From assembly GCA_023376005.1 (NCBI GenBank), contig CM042141.1, positions 95,637,010 through 95,701,009 of the forward strand: a DNA stretch of 64,000 nucleotides, read 5' to 3'. Origin of the DNA: Doryteuthis pealeii. Taxonomy: Eukaryota > Mollusca > Cephalopoda > Myopsida > Loliginidae. The notes beneath the pieces were generated by a model that was given only the letters and a program-made list of their open reading frames with translations, was not told the DNA's origin and did no database searches. This document shows, piece by piece, positions 33,921-45,224 of the stretch (its first letter is position 1; each line of letters begins with the position of its first letter). The position numbers were made by a program, and so were the translations under genes.

Positions 33921-34104
33921 AACCTTTAAATATACACTCCTTACTTCATTTTGGAGGGTATCGTCAGCGATGTCAATCCTTGGGTCACTGGTGAGTTTCG
34001 GGTCTTTTAACATCATACTTCCCCACACCAGGTGGACCCTATCAGAGAAAATGAAACTCTGATCTGCCCTTCAAAATGAAGTAAGGAGCATATATTTAAA
34101 GGTT
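33921..34104. repeat. Inverted repeat, arms about 36 bp
   Basis: 'aacctttaaatata.actcctt' with 'acttcattttg' (33921-33957) mirrors 34069-34104. The spacer is about 110 bp and unrecognised. Confidence 0.8.
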
Positions 34105-34290
34105 TAAAAGGTTGGGAAAGGTATGAATTCAACTATTGAACTCCTTCCAGTTATGGGTAAATTATTAGGGCAGACTAGGCTCTTAAACCTTGATATGCGT
34201 AGAAGAAGGAAAATTCTGAATTAAAATCTGTTGAACTTCACTTAAAAAAATTGAACTTGTGTCAAAAAATGATATGCCACATCAACAGTA
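34105..34290 (+). repeat. SINE family B, head missing
   Basis: Starts at 'gggaaaggtatgaattcaac' and continues through the body to 'aaaattgaacttgtgtc'. The head is replaced by the preceding inverted repeat. Confidence 0.75.
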
Positions 34291-34309
34291 CATTTTTCGT
34301 TCTTTGTTT

Positions 34310-34486
34310 TTGTGGTCTATCAAATCCTTTGAAAACTTTTTTTTAATTTCTAAAAACATTTTTTTTAATCAAAACTTTTTTTCTCCTGACAATGACCTAA
34401 GGTTGAAACTAGTTGAGAACAATTAAAAAGTTAACAACATAAAAGAAATATTCCTGTTTGTTTAATCAATTTTCTTCATCTCTACT

Positions 34487-34488
<2 letters not shown>
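34310..34488 (+). repeat. Third copy of the 2.6-kb inverted-repeat arm end
   Basis: 'ctttttttctcctgacaatg', 'acctaaggttgaaactagttg' and 'gagaacaattaaaaa' correspond to 2360-2470 (and inverted 1250-1380). The hammerhead-core-like motif is at 34386-34409. It ends at 'ttcatctctact' before a microsatellite. Confidence 0.75.

Positions 34489-34577
<89 letters not shown>
34489..34577. repeat. (TA)n-(TG)n microsatellite
   Basis: AT dinucleotides then GT dinucleotides. Confidence 0.96.
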
Positions 34578-34677
34578 CTCAAATTTACTTATTATACATA
34601 TAAAAGATATGATAAGAAAATAACATAAAGAAAGATATATTTTGTAATTTAGAAAAATATATTTTGCAGATATATGT

Positions 34678-34940
34678 ATTTACCAACCTCTCCATATAAG
34701 CTGGATATGACACAAAGTCAATTTATTAAGCAGAGTTTGACAGGTTTGAATTCAGAGTTTTCCTTCTCCTAGAATGGTTGCCTAACCAAGGTTAAAGAGC
34801 CCAGTCTGCCCTACTACTTACCCATAGCTGGAGGGAGAATAGTTGGATTCATACCTTTCCCAAGGGTATTAGCACTATGAGAAATGTAAACAGTTTCTTC
34901 TTGGGTTTGAACTCAGGTCGATAAGTCCATTTTTGCAGAT
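34678..34940 (-). repeat. SINE family B, near full length
   Basis: Minus-strand copy with tail, complete body ('cctaaccaaggttaaagagc' complement) and head reaching the B-box region at 34905-34920. Confidence 0.8.
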
Positions 34941-35214
34941 ATATATCAGTTCATCAAAATGATCAATTAAAATCTGATATCTTGATAAGCATCAAAAAGG
35001 AATATGAAGCTGCCATTATCATGACAATTTGGAAAAGATGTTTATAACAGAAGAATTTTAATTTATTTTTTATTAAGTCTTTCCAATTTCAATGTAACAC
35101 AACTATTAAATCAAACGTAAAACCTCATTTTATAATAGATTTTAAAGTCGGATTAAAAGAAGGATCTTTGTTAAGCTTGAATTTTTGAAGGAAATAAAGA
35201 GTTGGTAGAAAAGC

Positions 35215-35256
35215 AAGGAAATATTAACATTATAGTCAGAGAGAAAGAGGGAGGGA

Positions 35257-35293
<37 letters not shown>

Positions 35294-35589
35294 TGTCAGA
35301 GACTGACTGACAGATAGATAGATAGATAGATAGCGAGAGAGAGAGAGAGAGAGAGAGAAGGAGAGGAATCATATAGAAAAGAATAAATAACAAATACAAG
35401 GAAATATCAACATTATAGTCAGAGACTGACTGACAGATAGATAGATAGATAGATAGCGAGAGAGAGAGAGAGAGAGAGAGAAGGAGAGGAATCATATAGA
35501 AAAGAATAAATAAAAAATACAAGGAAATTATAGTCAGAGACTAACAGACTGACAGACAGATAGAGAGAGAGATAGAGATAGATAGATAA

Positions 35590-35646
<57 letters not shown>

Positions 35647-35697
35647 TAGAAGGAGAGAAATCATATAGAAAAGTGTAAAGACTGGGTAAAAAGCCAA
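35215..35697. repeat. GA-rich minisatellite, about 115-120 bp units
   Basis: Units comprise 'aaggaaat.t...attatagtcagaga', 'ctgactgacagatagataga', a long GAGA tract, and 'ggagaggaatcatatagaaa' with 'agaataaataa'. Starts are near 35220, 35400 and 35520, plus partial ones. Long frames on the minus strand translate to LSLSLS/YLSIYLS and are not genes. Confidence 0.9.
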
Positions 35698-35709
35698 GGA
35701 GATATTATT

Positions 35710-35712
<3 letters not shown>

Positions 35713-35757
<45 letters not shown>
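35713..35757. repeat. (TA)n microsatellite
   Basis: Pure AT dinucleotides. Confidence 0.96.
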
Positions 35758-35760
<3 letters not shown>

Positions 35761-35876
35761 AGAATAATAATAAGAACCAGAACGGACACAAATATGAAAA
35801 AATGCTCAATACCTACACAAAAGAAGATGAAAGAACTGAGAGAATCAACCCAGATACAGAATATAAATATTTACTA

Positions 35877-36060
35877 AACTAGATGCGACACAAGATCAGT
35901 TTCTTAAGCGGAGTTTAACAGGTTTTAATTCAGAGTTTTCCTTCTCCTAGACTGGTCACTGATATTAGCGCTATGTGAAATGCAAACAGCCTTGTCTAGG
36001 ATTTGAACTCGGGTTGACAAGTCCATTTCCTACGACTCTAACTATAACACCACGCACCTC
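35877..36060 (-). repeat. SINE family B, internally shortened
   Basis: Tail and body at 35877-35960 connect directly to head sequence ('gatattagcgctatgtgaaa' to 'tccatttcctacga', complement), losing the 'taaccaaggttaaag...gctggagg' middle. Confidence 0.75.
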
Positions 36061-36129
36061 CATATATAGAATATAAGACAGCCAGTCAATACAGATAAGT
36101 ATATAAGAAAAAGTAAAAGGAGGATATGC

Positions 36130-36170
36130 AACAGTTGGTTGGTTGGTTGGATTTTATGGCATGTCAACAG
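36130..36170 (-). repeat. Repeat A terminal fragment
   Basis: 'ttggttggttggattttatggcatgtcaac' is the minus-strand end of family A (compare 52627 and 54812). Confidence 0.6.
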
Positions 36171-36189
36171 GGCAGTATGCAACAGTAGT

Positions 36190-36640
36190 TCACTTGAATG
36201 CTCCTTTTGAGTTTTCACATCAGCATTAGCTGATGGTCTTTCACTGGAGTCTGAGTGACAGCAAGTCTCCTCGAGTCTCCAGGACTCTTCTGAGTATTCT
36301 GGCAGATTGCAGTAGTGCAGTTCTGAATAGTGTCAATCCTTCCTCTGATTTCCAAACTTTCCAAACCTTTTTTCAATCCTTTTGTGACCGTTCCAAGTGC
36401 ACCAACTACAATTGGTATCACTTTCACTTTCATATTCCATAACTTTTTCAGTTCTCTGTCAAGGTCCAGATATTTGTCCATTTTTTCATTTTCCTTTAGC
36501 TTCACCCTGTGATCCGCTGGAACTGCAAAATCCACCAGTTGACAAGTTCTTTCTTTTTTTGTTTATCAATACTAGGTCTGGTCTTCTTGCTGGGATAAGG
36601 TGATCCGTTTTTATTTCAAAGTCCCAGAGAATTTTATGCA
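36190..36640 (-). mobile_element. LINE ORF2 C-terminal fragment
   Basis: The minus strand encodes KILWDFEIKTDHLIPARRPD and LVLINKK, then after a frameshift VDFAVPADHRVKLKENEKMD, KYLDLDRELKKLWNMKVKVI, PIVVGALGTVTKGLKKGLES and LEIRGRIDTIQ. From recall, this ordered series is found in the C-terminal part of a widespread invertebrate LINE-encoded protein. The stretch 36215-36535 is open, but the 5' connection is frameshifted. A shorter relative lies at 50640-50800. Confidence 0.85.
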
Positions 36641-36845
36641 TTTATGCATTCCTGTGACTGTGAAGTCCAATGTTCGAAAAACATTCTCGACCACAGATGT
36701 CGCATGTGAAGGCTGTCCCTGAAGATGTTGATGTGCCGGTGCTTTGTTGCTGTTGCTTTCTTCTAGCCCTACTGAAGAAAGCAGCAACAACAAAGCACCT
36801 GCAAATCACCATCTTAAGTAATACTACTCTATCAGTAGCATTCAA
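36640..36845 (-). mobile_element. LINE C-terminal zinc-finger fragment
   Basis: The minus strand encodes SSGTAFTCDICGRECFSNIG followed by LHSHRNA and a stop. This is a C-x2-C...H-x-H type finger of the kind found at the end of LINE proteins (CDICGRVC-like), preceded by a Gln/Ser-rich linker. It ends almost exactly where the neighbouring LINE fragment begins. It could be a joined fragment of a second element. Confidence 0.7.
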
Positions 36846-36910
36846 ATAAATGATATCAAATGATATCTAATGATATCAAATGACATCTAATGATATCTAA
36901 TGATATATTC
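36843..36910. repeat. 11-bp minisatellite (TGATATC)
   Basis: 'aaatgatatct' and close variants occur tandemly about five to six times. Confidence 0.9.
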
Positions 36911-37236
36911 GTATACAAAACAAATGTTCCCTCGGCAATTATAAAACATAAAAGTTAAGGTTGGGAGTAACATGGCAAATTAAGCTTGTAAGTAATTGTT
37001 TTTATTTCATATCTCGGTAATTAGTCATTCATTAGTCAGTTTATATTTCAGTAATTAGTCATATCATCATTAGAACTGATAACGTTCTAAGAATCATACG
37101 AATAAATTATAAAATACTAGCAGTGATACCCAGTATTGCCCGGGATTTTAAAAGTTAAAAATAAATCTCTTATTGTTGTATTGCCCTTTTCTTCCCTTCT
37201 TAAAATCTTAAGAATAAGCTGGTTGATTTCTATTAA

Positions 37237-37362
37237 AGAAAGGAAGGAATTTTTTTCTATCTTTCTTTCTTTCTATATTAATTTTTCTTTCTTTCTTTAT
37301 TTCTTTCTATCTATCTTTCTTTCTTTCTTTCTATATTAATTTTTCTTTCTTTATTTATTTTT

Positions 37363-37393
<31 letters not shown>

Positions 37394-37705
37394 ATATTAA
37401 TCTTTCTTTCTTTCTTTCTTTCTATATTAATTTCTCTCTCTTTCTTTATTTCTTTCTTTCTTTCTTTTTATCTTTCTTTCTATAATAATTTCTCTTTCTT
37501 TCTTTCTTTCTTTCTTTCTTCCTTTCTTTCTTTCTATATTAATTTCTCTTTCTCCCTTTCTTTCTTTTTATATTAATTTCTCTTTCTTATTCTTTCTTTC
37601 TGTCTTTCTTTCTTTATTTTTATATTAATTTCTCTTTCTTTCTTTCTATATTGATTTATCTTTCTTTATTTTTTTTTCTCTATCTATCTTTCTTTTTATT
37701 TTAAT
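37237..37705. repeat. CTTT/CTAT-rich compound repeat
   Basis: (TTTC)n blocks are punctuated about every 50-60 bp by 'tatattaatttctctttc'. This suggests a second-order unit built on a tetranucleotide microsatellite. Confidence 0.95.
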
Positions 37706-37828
37706 TTCTACACCACCGTACATGATTTATAGGCAACCTATTAATTATGTAACATTATTCATCAGAATTTTTGAGATGAGGCTTGACAATTTTTATTATT
37801 TAAATTTTTTGAACTGTTGTTCTCATCT

Positions 37829-38075
37829 AAGTGACAATCATCTGGAGGTTGCAGGTTCAATCCTGACTACAGGTGAAAATGATATATTATACTTAACATA
37901 GGTTAACACTTGTACCCAGTTATGGTTAAATAAACAATCAACTCCAATGGATTAGATTAATAAAAAGTTCAGTTCAAAGTTCCATGAAGGTTCTTGATTA
38001 CAACAAGAAGGCTCCTGCGTTCGACAAGAAACACCTGAAGAAGGCCAGAGGGCACATCAGCCAAAATGTTGTGTA
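37829..38075 (+). repeat. SINE family D copy
   Basis: The B-box-like 'gcaggttcaatcctgac' head is followed by 'acttaacataggttaacact', short 'gaaggctcctgcgttcgaca' units, then 'cctgaagaaggccagaggg' and 'aaaatgttgt'. The GAAAC box is mutated to AAAAT. Confidence 0.75.
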
Positions 38076-38180
38076 TATAACAGATGTTATGTATATATTA
38101 TATGTTGTGTATATATTCTCTCGGGTTAGGCGGGGTATTTTCCTGTGAGATTTGCATTTTCTCTTTTTACAGGCTAGCTT

Positions 38181-38225
<45 letters not shown>
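38181..38225. repeat. (TA)n microsatellite
   Basis: Pure AT dinucleotides. Confidence 0.96.
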
Positions 38226-38228
<3 letters not shown>

Positions 38229-38275
38229 AGTAAACAAACAGACGATGTGTTTTGATATGGCTTTTTAGCCGACAA

Positions 38276-38430
38276 TTTTTGGGAGAATATGTGCTTAATT
38301 GAAGTCGTACCTAATTTTTGAAAATTAATTAATCAATAATTAATGTATTCCTGCCTAATTCATTAATCATTATTTAATTAATTTTCAAAAATTAAGTACG
38401 ACTTCAATTAAGCACATATTCTCCCAAAAA
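38276..38430. repeat. Near-perfect hairpin, arms about 69 bp
   Basis: 38276-38344 and 38361-38430 are almost exact reverse complements ('tttttgggagaatatgtgct' at the ends). The loop is only about 16 bp. MITE-like foldback, no coding potential. Confidence 0.93.
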
Positions 38431-38436
38431 TATATA

Positions 38437-38438
38437 TT

Positions 38439-38472
<34 letters not shown>
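38437..38472. repeat. (TA)n microsatellite
   Basis: AT dinucleotides directly after the hairpin. Confidence 0.95.
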
Positions 38473-38476
<4 letters not shown>

Positions 38477-38647
38477 ACGCCAAATGAGTCAAAGACTATC
38501 TATCTAGGTTTCTCCAAACGGATAATCAGAATAATTCTGACTGCCAGGGTCTTGTGCAAATTACATTTTATTCCCAAAAATCGTCATAATGACATACAAA
38601 ATTAGCATAAAAAACAATAAAAACAAACCAAACTTTTATTCAATTAT

Positions 38648-38652
<5 letters not shown>

Positions 38653-38695
<43 letters not shown>
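38653..38695. repeat. (TA)n microsatellite
   Basis: Pure AT dinucleotides. Confidence 0.96.
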
Positions 38696-38696
<1 letters not shown>

Positions 38697-38907
38697 CATT
38701 TTTAATTTATTCAAATTTTATTGGCCAAGAAACCAGCCTTTTTTTATGTCTATATTTGTTTAACTCCTTCGTTCTTCGATTGAGCAATTCTCTAGTATTT
38801 TTCTATTTTTCTATTGCAAATTTCTCCTCCATGCACAATAAACAGACTTTATTCCCTGCCAAATATTTAGAACATTTTTCAAAATTATTTCCCATTATTA
38901 TCACACA

Positions 38908-38962
38908 CACAAAATGTTGTGTATATAACAATAAAGACGAGGACAACAGTCAAAAAAGTGTA
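38908..38962 (+). repeat. SINE D 3' tail fragment
   Basis: 'aaaatgttgtgtatataaca' with 'ataaagacgaggacaacagt' matches the D tail at 58905-58952. The rest of the SINE is absent. Confidence 0.7.
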
Positions 38963-39069
38963 AATGATACAAATTACTAATCTATATATATATATATTTA
39001 TACATATATATATATATGCCAACTTAGAAAACAAGTGATAGTGATAATGAAACAGACATAAAACAGCCA

Positions 39070-39074
<5 letters not shown>

Positions 39075-39116
<42 letters not shown>

Positions 39117-39125
39117 CCGGCTGGA

Positions 39126-39165
<40 letters not shown>

Positions 39166-39173
39166 AAGCATAT

Positions 39174-39204
<31 letters not shown>

Positions 39205-39205
39205 A
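39075..39205. repeat. (TA)n, (GATA)n and (GAAA)n cluster
   Basis: Three adjacent simple repeats. Reading frames through them are artefacts. Confidence 0.96.
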
Positions 39206-39787
39206 GATAGATTAATAACAATTATTTTTCTATGTATTTGTTGTTGGGGTATAAGGTGTGCTAAAGACCACAACTTATATTTATAAACTGTTCCAAAACA
39301 GCAGTAGCTTAATTAACCAATCAAAAATGCCCAAACATCTTATTAATAATGGAGATTCGCTTCTGGTTTTTGTCTGTAACAAAAATTGCGTCACTGCTTA
39401 CGTCACATTATCCAAAATCATCATAATTTAAATATGTAACATTAGACAGTCCTCATTGTTTTTTAAAACAAGTTTTAATAGATACATGACTGGTATTATA
39501 TATCTATATATAGTTTGTTTTATTTTAATACATATTTAAAGTTTACATTTCAAATTGTTTTATTTTTTAATCCTTTAATGAATTGATGATTTTACTTACT
39601 TAGGGTACAAATTCACTGGCATTGAATTTTTTACTCCCACCCCTCGGGCAATATATTTCAAAAATCTATTTTTACATCGCCCGGAGCGCGTTTTTTATTT
39701 TGTAATAGTGTATCTAATTTACAATTTAAAGGCATTGATAAATTGTCCTAAAATGACTGCTTAAATGAATTACCAAAAGGATCAATT
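39206..39787. other. No gene recognised
   Basis: AT-rich sequence with a CCAAT-like 'ttaaccaatcaaa' (39312) and a TTACGTCA CRE-like site (39398), but no downstream exon that I can support. A G/C-richer patch lies at 39635-39700. Confidence 0.4.
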
Positions 39788-40075
39788 CTAATACAGCTTT
39801 CTACTTTGAAGACAGATCAACAGACAAAAATTATATCTAATACATCTTTCTACTGCAAGAACAGATTAATAGACAAGGATTAAAACTGATACTAAATTTT
39901 TCTACTTTGAAGACAGATCAACAGACAAAGATTATATCTAATACATCTTTCTACTGCAAGAACAGGTTAATAGACTGATACTAAATTTTTCTACATTGGG
40001 GACAGATTAACAGACAAAGATTAAAACTGATACTACATCTTTCTACTTTAAGAAAGGATCAAACTTTATGCCACA
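39788..40075. repeat. 50-bp minisatellite, about six copies
   Basis: 'ctac....ga(a/c)agacagat(c/t)aacagac' starts near 39801, 39851, 39902, 39951, 39991 and 40043. Two alternating subtypes ('tttgaag' and 'tgcaag') give a dimeric pattern of about 100 bp. Confidence 0.88.
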
Positions 40076-41290
40076 AAGAATCTCCACTGTAAAACTGCAT
40101 TCAACTACAGCCTTAAAATGGCCAATCATAACATTTGTTTTATTATCTTTTATCCTTTAAATATTCTTGTTTTAAAGTTGTTTAGTTTTATCATTATTAT
40201 TGTTTGTATTTTTTATTTTATTGGTTTATTTTTGCTCATCCTTTATTAACTTGTTTTACTTTTAAATTATTTTTTAATTAAATTTTTAACATATTTATAC
40301 CCTTCTAATATTTTTATTTAGCTTATCTTATGGAAAATGAGATGTAGAATTTTTAACCTTCTCACAGACAAAAATAGTGTGTATTCTAAGCTGGTTGATT
40401 GCAAGTTACCTATCTGCTATCTCGGCATCTGGGCTGTTTTTTCTGATCTTCTTTCTTGGGATTTCTTTGGAATTCTCATCTATCCTTCTTGGGATTTCTC
40501 ATCTTACTTTTAACCTCCTCCTCTCAGAGTGTGGATTTTATTGAACTTTAATCTTTGCTATTCTCCACCAATTTTTCTTTATAAAAGGATGTGCACTGTA
40601 CAAACAAACATACAGATAAACAGACTGACATAAGGAGTCTTTGTTTTTAATATACAGAGAGAAATTAAAAGAATCAGATATTGATTACTTAAGTATGGTC
40701 GAGTCTCAGTTCGCACAAGATGCTGTGTCCATCTGTGTTCATCTTAGTTGGATGGTTTTTGTGATAGAAGGTAAGTGACCATTGACACATATGATACTGT
40801 GTTCAGAGCTATGACATTAGTAGTGCATGTGTCTTGTTTTGTCTGCTCTGGGTGTGATGCAGTTTGGGTGTGTGATGTTGTTGGGGTACTGTAGATTATT
40901 TTTTGAACAACAAAACTTTTTCAAAAATTCATTGCTTTACCTATAAGAGAGACTTACCTCTTTGAAAATAGTCCTCTCCACACTTCATAGATGATTCCCA
41001 ACTTTTTTGTCCAGTTCTGAGAGTCATTTTAAGGAATGGTAAGCAGGTTTTGTAGTGCATTTTCTTTTTCTTCCTTCTAAAATCGATGACCTTTCAGAGC
41101 AGATTTCAACTTTGGGAATACAAAAAAATGTCTGTAGGAAGAAAATCAGAAAAATAGTTTGACTGGAAGATGAGAGCTATCTCATGCTTCATTGGAAATT
41201 TTCAATGTGATTGTCATGCACTGAAATTGGAAGCTCCATCCAGATTTGCCATTGTCTTTGGTGGATGTTCATTCTGATTTGAAATTCTGG
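40076..41290. other. No gene recognised
   Basis: AT-rich DNA with no repeat or domain I can name. 40370-40620 has a pyrimidine-rich section with 'cttgggatttct' twice. Confidence 0.4.
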
Positions 41291-41945
41291 TTTGAAATTC
41301 TCGATAAACAAAAAAAAGCTGCACATCTCAAATAATAAATGTAAATATCCATGTGTCACATTTTTTCAATGTTACTCCTAGAGGCAGTAGCCCAATATAT
41401 CATACCATTTTGGAAACCTGCAATCTGGAAATTTTGGATTGACGACTGAAATTGGAAAATCATCCAAATTTGTCATTGGACGTTCATTCTGATTTGAAAT
41501 GGGGTTTTTTCAAAAGTTTTTTTTTCTCAAATTGAAATAAAATTTCATACAAAAATTCATCAGAAAATAAAATAAAAGTAAATTTCAACATCCTTTTTTG
41601 GCCTAAAAATCAGGTCTTCAAAATTTGATCAATCCACAAGTATACAGTCATCATCATCATCATCATTGTCATCATCATCATCATCAGGTTGCATTGAGAA
41701 CATGTATTCCTGTGACTCACTCTCACCACTTTTCCCTATAAGTCATTGCCCTGGTAGGTCTTAATAAACAAAAAAAAGCTGTTCATCTCTAAAAATAAAT
41801 GTGAATATCCGTGTATCACATTTTTTTTCAACTTTACCCCCAGAGGCCATAGTCCAACATATCATACCATTTTGGAATCAGGCTGACTCAATTAGCAAAT
41901 TAAAAACATTCTGGATCAAATCCAGACCTGGAATCCTGAAATTTT
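41290..41945. repeat. Direct repeat pair, about 470-bp spacing
   Basis: 41298-41415 ('aaacaaaaaaaagctg.acatctc', 'aatatcc.tgt.tcacattttt', 'atatcataccattttgga') recurs at 41768-41885. The following 'aattttggattgac' also recurs. A (TCA)n stretch (41647-41690) lies between them. Confidence 0.8.
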
Positions 41946-42770
41946 GGATTGACAGTTTTTAATTTCTGTGATTGTTTTTGGTGATTTTTTACATGATTTT
42001 TTGTGACAAATTTTTATGCCTTGGAAATGAATTTGAGAATTATCAAAATTAATAGTGAAATCCAGAGAAAGTCACTCATGAAATAGAAATAATTGTTTGT
42101 ACCGAAAGTAAGGACATATGTACATCAAATTGTCTTTGAATTAAGTTTCAGCAGTTTATTGTTGCCTGTTGCACATGGCAACAGTATGCCTTGCAAATTT
42201 TTCGCTAACAGGAGCTAGCTTAATTGCCACCAATAGGGCAGCTTTTAAGCTAGTTACATAAGTATTTACTCTAGAACAGTATTTCTAAATCTTTTGTGAA
42301 TGCCTATCCCAGTAGCATCATTCAGCTGCTCCATCAGTAATGACTGTCAAGCCAAAACTGAGCATGGCAGCAAGGTGCATGCAGGGGCAGGCACATGCTC
42401 AACAAACACAACAGTGTTACCAATGGCGGCACAAACAATTTCCCTGCATCCTCAGCACTTTGGAGACCTTACTTTTAGGATTACTCTCATATATGCTCTA
42501 TTAATGATATTGAGCACAATGTACATATAGATTTATAATAGAAGTTATTATTATTGATATCAAGGGAGATAATTGTTCTGGTATGTGCAGCATCTGAAAA
42601 CTTTCCAAGTTGAGTACCCATAACTCAGCTAATTGTAGACGAATCAACTCGAAACCAATTTTACTCTTATTGTTGGCTAAGTCAATTGATAAGTTATCAT
42701 AGAAAAGTTTATGGTAAAATGTCCCATTTTCCCAATAATTTGGTTACAAAGAAGCAGATGCAGAAATTTT

Positions 42771-42771
42771 A

Positions 42772-42847
<76 letters not shown>
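42771..42847. repeat. (TAT)n/(AAT)n mirror microsatellite
   Basis: ATT trinucleotides switch to AAT trinucleotides at 42812, forming an inverted trinucleotide tract. Confidence 0.96.
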
Positions 42848-43632
42848 TTGTCATTATTCTATACAACCACTTGGATACAATTGTATGGTTATCTATTTCC
42901 TCAAGTGAAAAGGCATTTTTACCATATTTTTTTTAATTTTATTCTGAATCTAAAAGCAAAAATGATGCTTGTATGCAGGTTTGCACATGAGTGCGTCTGT
43001 GTCAGTGGTAGGTTGTGGTGGGGGTACTTGTCATAAAATGAGAGGAATTCTCAAATTTCTTTTTTTACATATATGACCAACTTAGCATCAAGAATTAAAC
43101 CCAATAATCTTCGGTCCTTATCTTTTTACACTGACTAAATTATACCGTTCAATACCGTTCACTGCTTTGAATGCAGCAACAGATGCAAGAGATATGTTCA
43201 GAAAAGATTTACCTTCAGCCATTACCGAATACAAGTCAGTGAATAGATATTCAAAGCAAATACACTGACTCATGTAGACATCTCACATACTTACTTTCTT
43301 CTTCTTCTTCTTCTTCTTCTTTTGTTTGTTTCTTTTTTTTTTCTTTGGTTAAAAAAATGACAAGTTATTCATCCATTTGATTTCGGTTGATATCTTTTTT
43401 TTTTCAGGTAACTTCTTTTCTTATCATGTAGATGTGTCACCTGGTGCTGTAAAAGAATTTTATTATCCGTCTCATTCACCAATCTTCATTCATGTCTTGA
43501 ACAGGTGCCGACCAATTTAGAATTCAATGAGGAACTTCAAACGTCGCAATGTGATACAAGTGGAATCATTGATACATTCATTGCCAAAATAGATTTCACT
43601 TGCTAAAATCTATTCTAAATTATTTTTAAAAA
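42848..43632. other. No gene recognised
   Basis: Contains a (CTT)n tract at 43291-43321. The + strand is open to 43036, but the sequence is mostly low-complexity upstream. Confidence 0.4.
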
Positions 43633-43830
43633 AAGGTATGAATCAAACTACTCTCCCTCCAGCTATGGGTAAATAGTAGGGCAAACTGGGCTCTTTAACC
43701 CTGGTTAGGCAACCAGTCTAGGAGAAGGAAAACTCTAACTTCAAACCTGTTAAATTCTGCTTAGGGTGGTCACTACTAGAATAGGCTCAGTCCTAATTAG
43801 TGATCTATTTCACTAATTAACTTAATTTAA
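43633..43830 (+). repeat. SINE family B, tail type 2, head missing
   Basis: Starts at 'aaaaggtatgaatcaaacta', contains the body and ends with 'gcttagggtggtcactacta' and 'gaataggctcagtcctaatt'. Confidence 0.8.
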
Positions 43831-44049
43831 TAATTTTAAATTTAATAACTTGATTTAAAATTCTAATTTAAAAACAAAAAAAAAGCCAACAAGTGAAAAA
43901 GAGACAAGTTGATAAAGTTCAAAATCTCACCCAGTGGGCTCAGTGTAACAAGATATGCTTTATCTAGCCCTCTGAATTGAAAACCAAAACTAACTAAAAT
44001 CTGCCAAAATCAACAGACTTGAAATTGCCTTATTATTGAATTATATTTT

Positions 44050-44800
44050 AATTCAAGACTTATTAATACCCCCACCCTGTCAGCTGGGGCCTTAGAATAC
44101 ACCACCTGCACCTCTGCAGGTGGGGTAAGACTCCCCCAATGGGGCCACCTGTTGGCCTTAGATAGCAACCCGTGATACTTAAGGATGGAACCCAAGTGGC
44201 TGAGCAGTACATGACATGCAACACTCCACTTAGGTCCTTACTTAGGCTAGACAGGCGATCTGAGAGGCCCCCTCCAATCAATCGGCTGGTCACGTCAAGC
44301 CCTAGAACCTATATGATTGACCCAACCCTATTGTCCTTAGTGCAAGCCCCAGCCCTTTTTATCATATGGGTGCTAGAAGGCGGTGGTTGAGGGTCTTCAT
44401 GTCCTGGGAATGGCGTTAAACTCTATCTGATAGTGAGGTTCCAGTTCTGGTGCATTCCTTCATCACCATTACTCTCAGGTCCACTCTGACCTGGAGTGGT
44501 AGTACCTGTTAGGGTCCCATCTATGGGTTAAATAGAAAATGTGTTTATAAAAAAAAATTTGAGTATCCATTAAGAATGAATTTAAACTTTGTCGGCATTA
44601 AATGACCCACTGAGGTTGATATGCCATAAAACAAAACAAACCAAACCAAACCATCATTTATACCAATACCATTGGGATGTAGAATATGCTGACTGCATCT
44701 CTGCAGAGGGATAAGATCACCCACTAATGAGAGCCCCTGTTGGTCATAGGTAGTGACCTGTCAGAGGATAGGATCATGGTGGCTGAGCAATAGGGTAGGT
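44050..44800 (+). repeat. Dispersed repeat A, longest copy, plus partial second copy
   Basis: Landmarks in order: 'ccaccctgtcagctgggg', 'cctctgcaggtggggtaaga', 'aatggggccacctgttggcc', 'cacgtcaagccctag', 'gtgaggttccagttctgg', 'ccatctatgggttaaatag', 'gttgatatgccataaaacaa', with a tail of 'aaccaaaccaaacc'. A partial second copy follows (44670-44790). Family identity (SINE or LINE 3' end) is unresolved. Confidence 0.8.
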
Positions 44801-45224
44801 GGATTTTTCATTTTGTTTAAAATATCAAATTCTCTCAAACAGCAAAAATTGTAGGTTAGTATAATGAATGCTGATACCAAAAACTAGATCACTTAGATCG
44901 TTTGAGGAAATAGCATCAAAGATCGTCAGTTAAAATGCACTAATAATTTCTCATTTTCGCAAAATTTTGCTCAGAAATTGTTTAGAAAATTTAGCAATTT
45001 CAGTATTTTAAATAGAAATTTATTTATAAGTGAAACGAATAAGATTTTATAACTAGAATTAAATTTGAAAATATTCCCCCATCATCACCGACATCTCCAT
45101 CTGCTTTTTACCTCATTAATTAGGCAGTAACATTGATAACATTTTAAAAGACTAAAATTAATTTCCTCAAAGTTTTGAAGACAAATATTTTGTGGGTAAT
45201 TTTTTATGTTAATTTGCAACTTGT

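Noticed and set aside
35142..35697. 126- and 92-codon frames on the minus strand
   Set aside because: They are Ser/Leu/Tyr-Ile repeats from GA and GATA tracts.
39300..39420. Host gene promoter (CCAAT and CRE-like sites)
   Set aside because: The two short motifs can occur by chance, and no exon follows that I can support.
41647..41690. (TCA)n stretch as an RTE tail
   Set aside because: The neighbouring sequence does not encode the RTE C-terminus in any frame I could read. Plain microsatellite.
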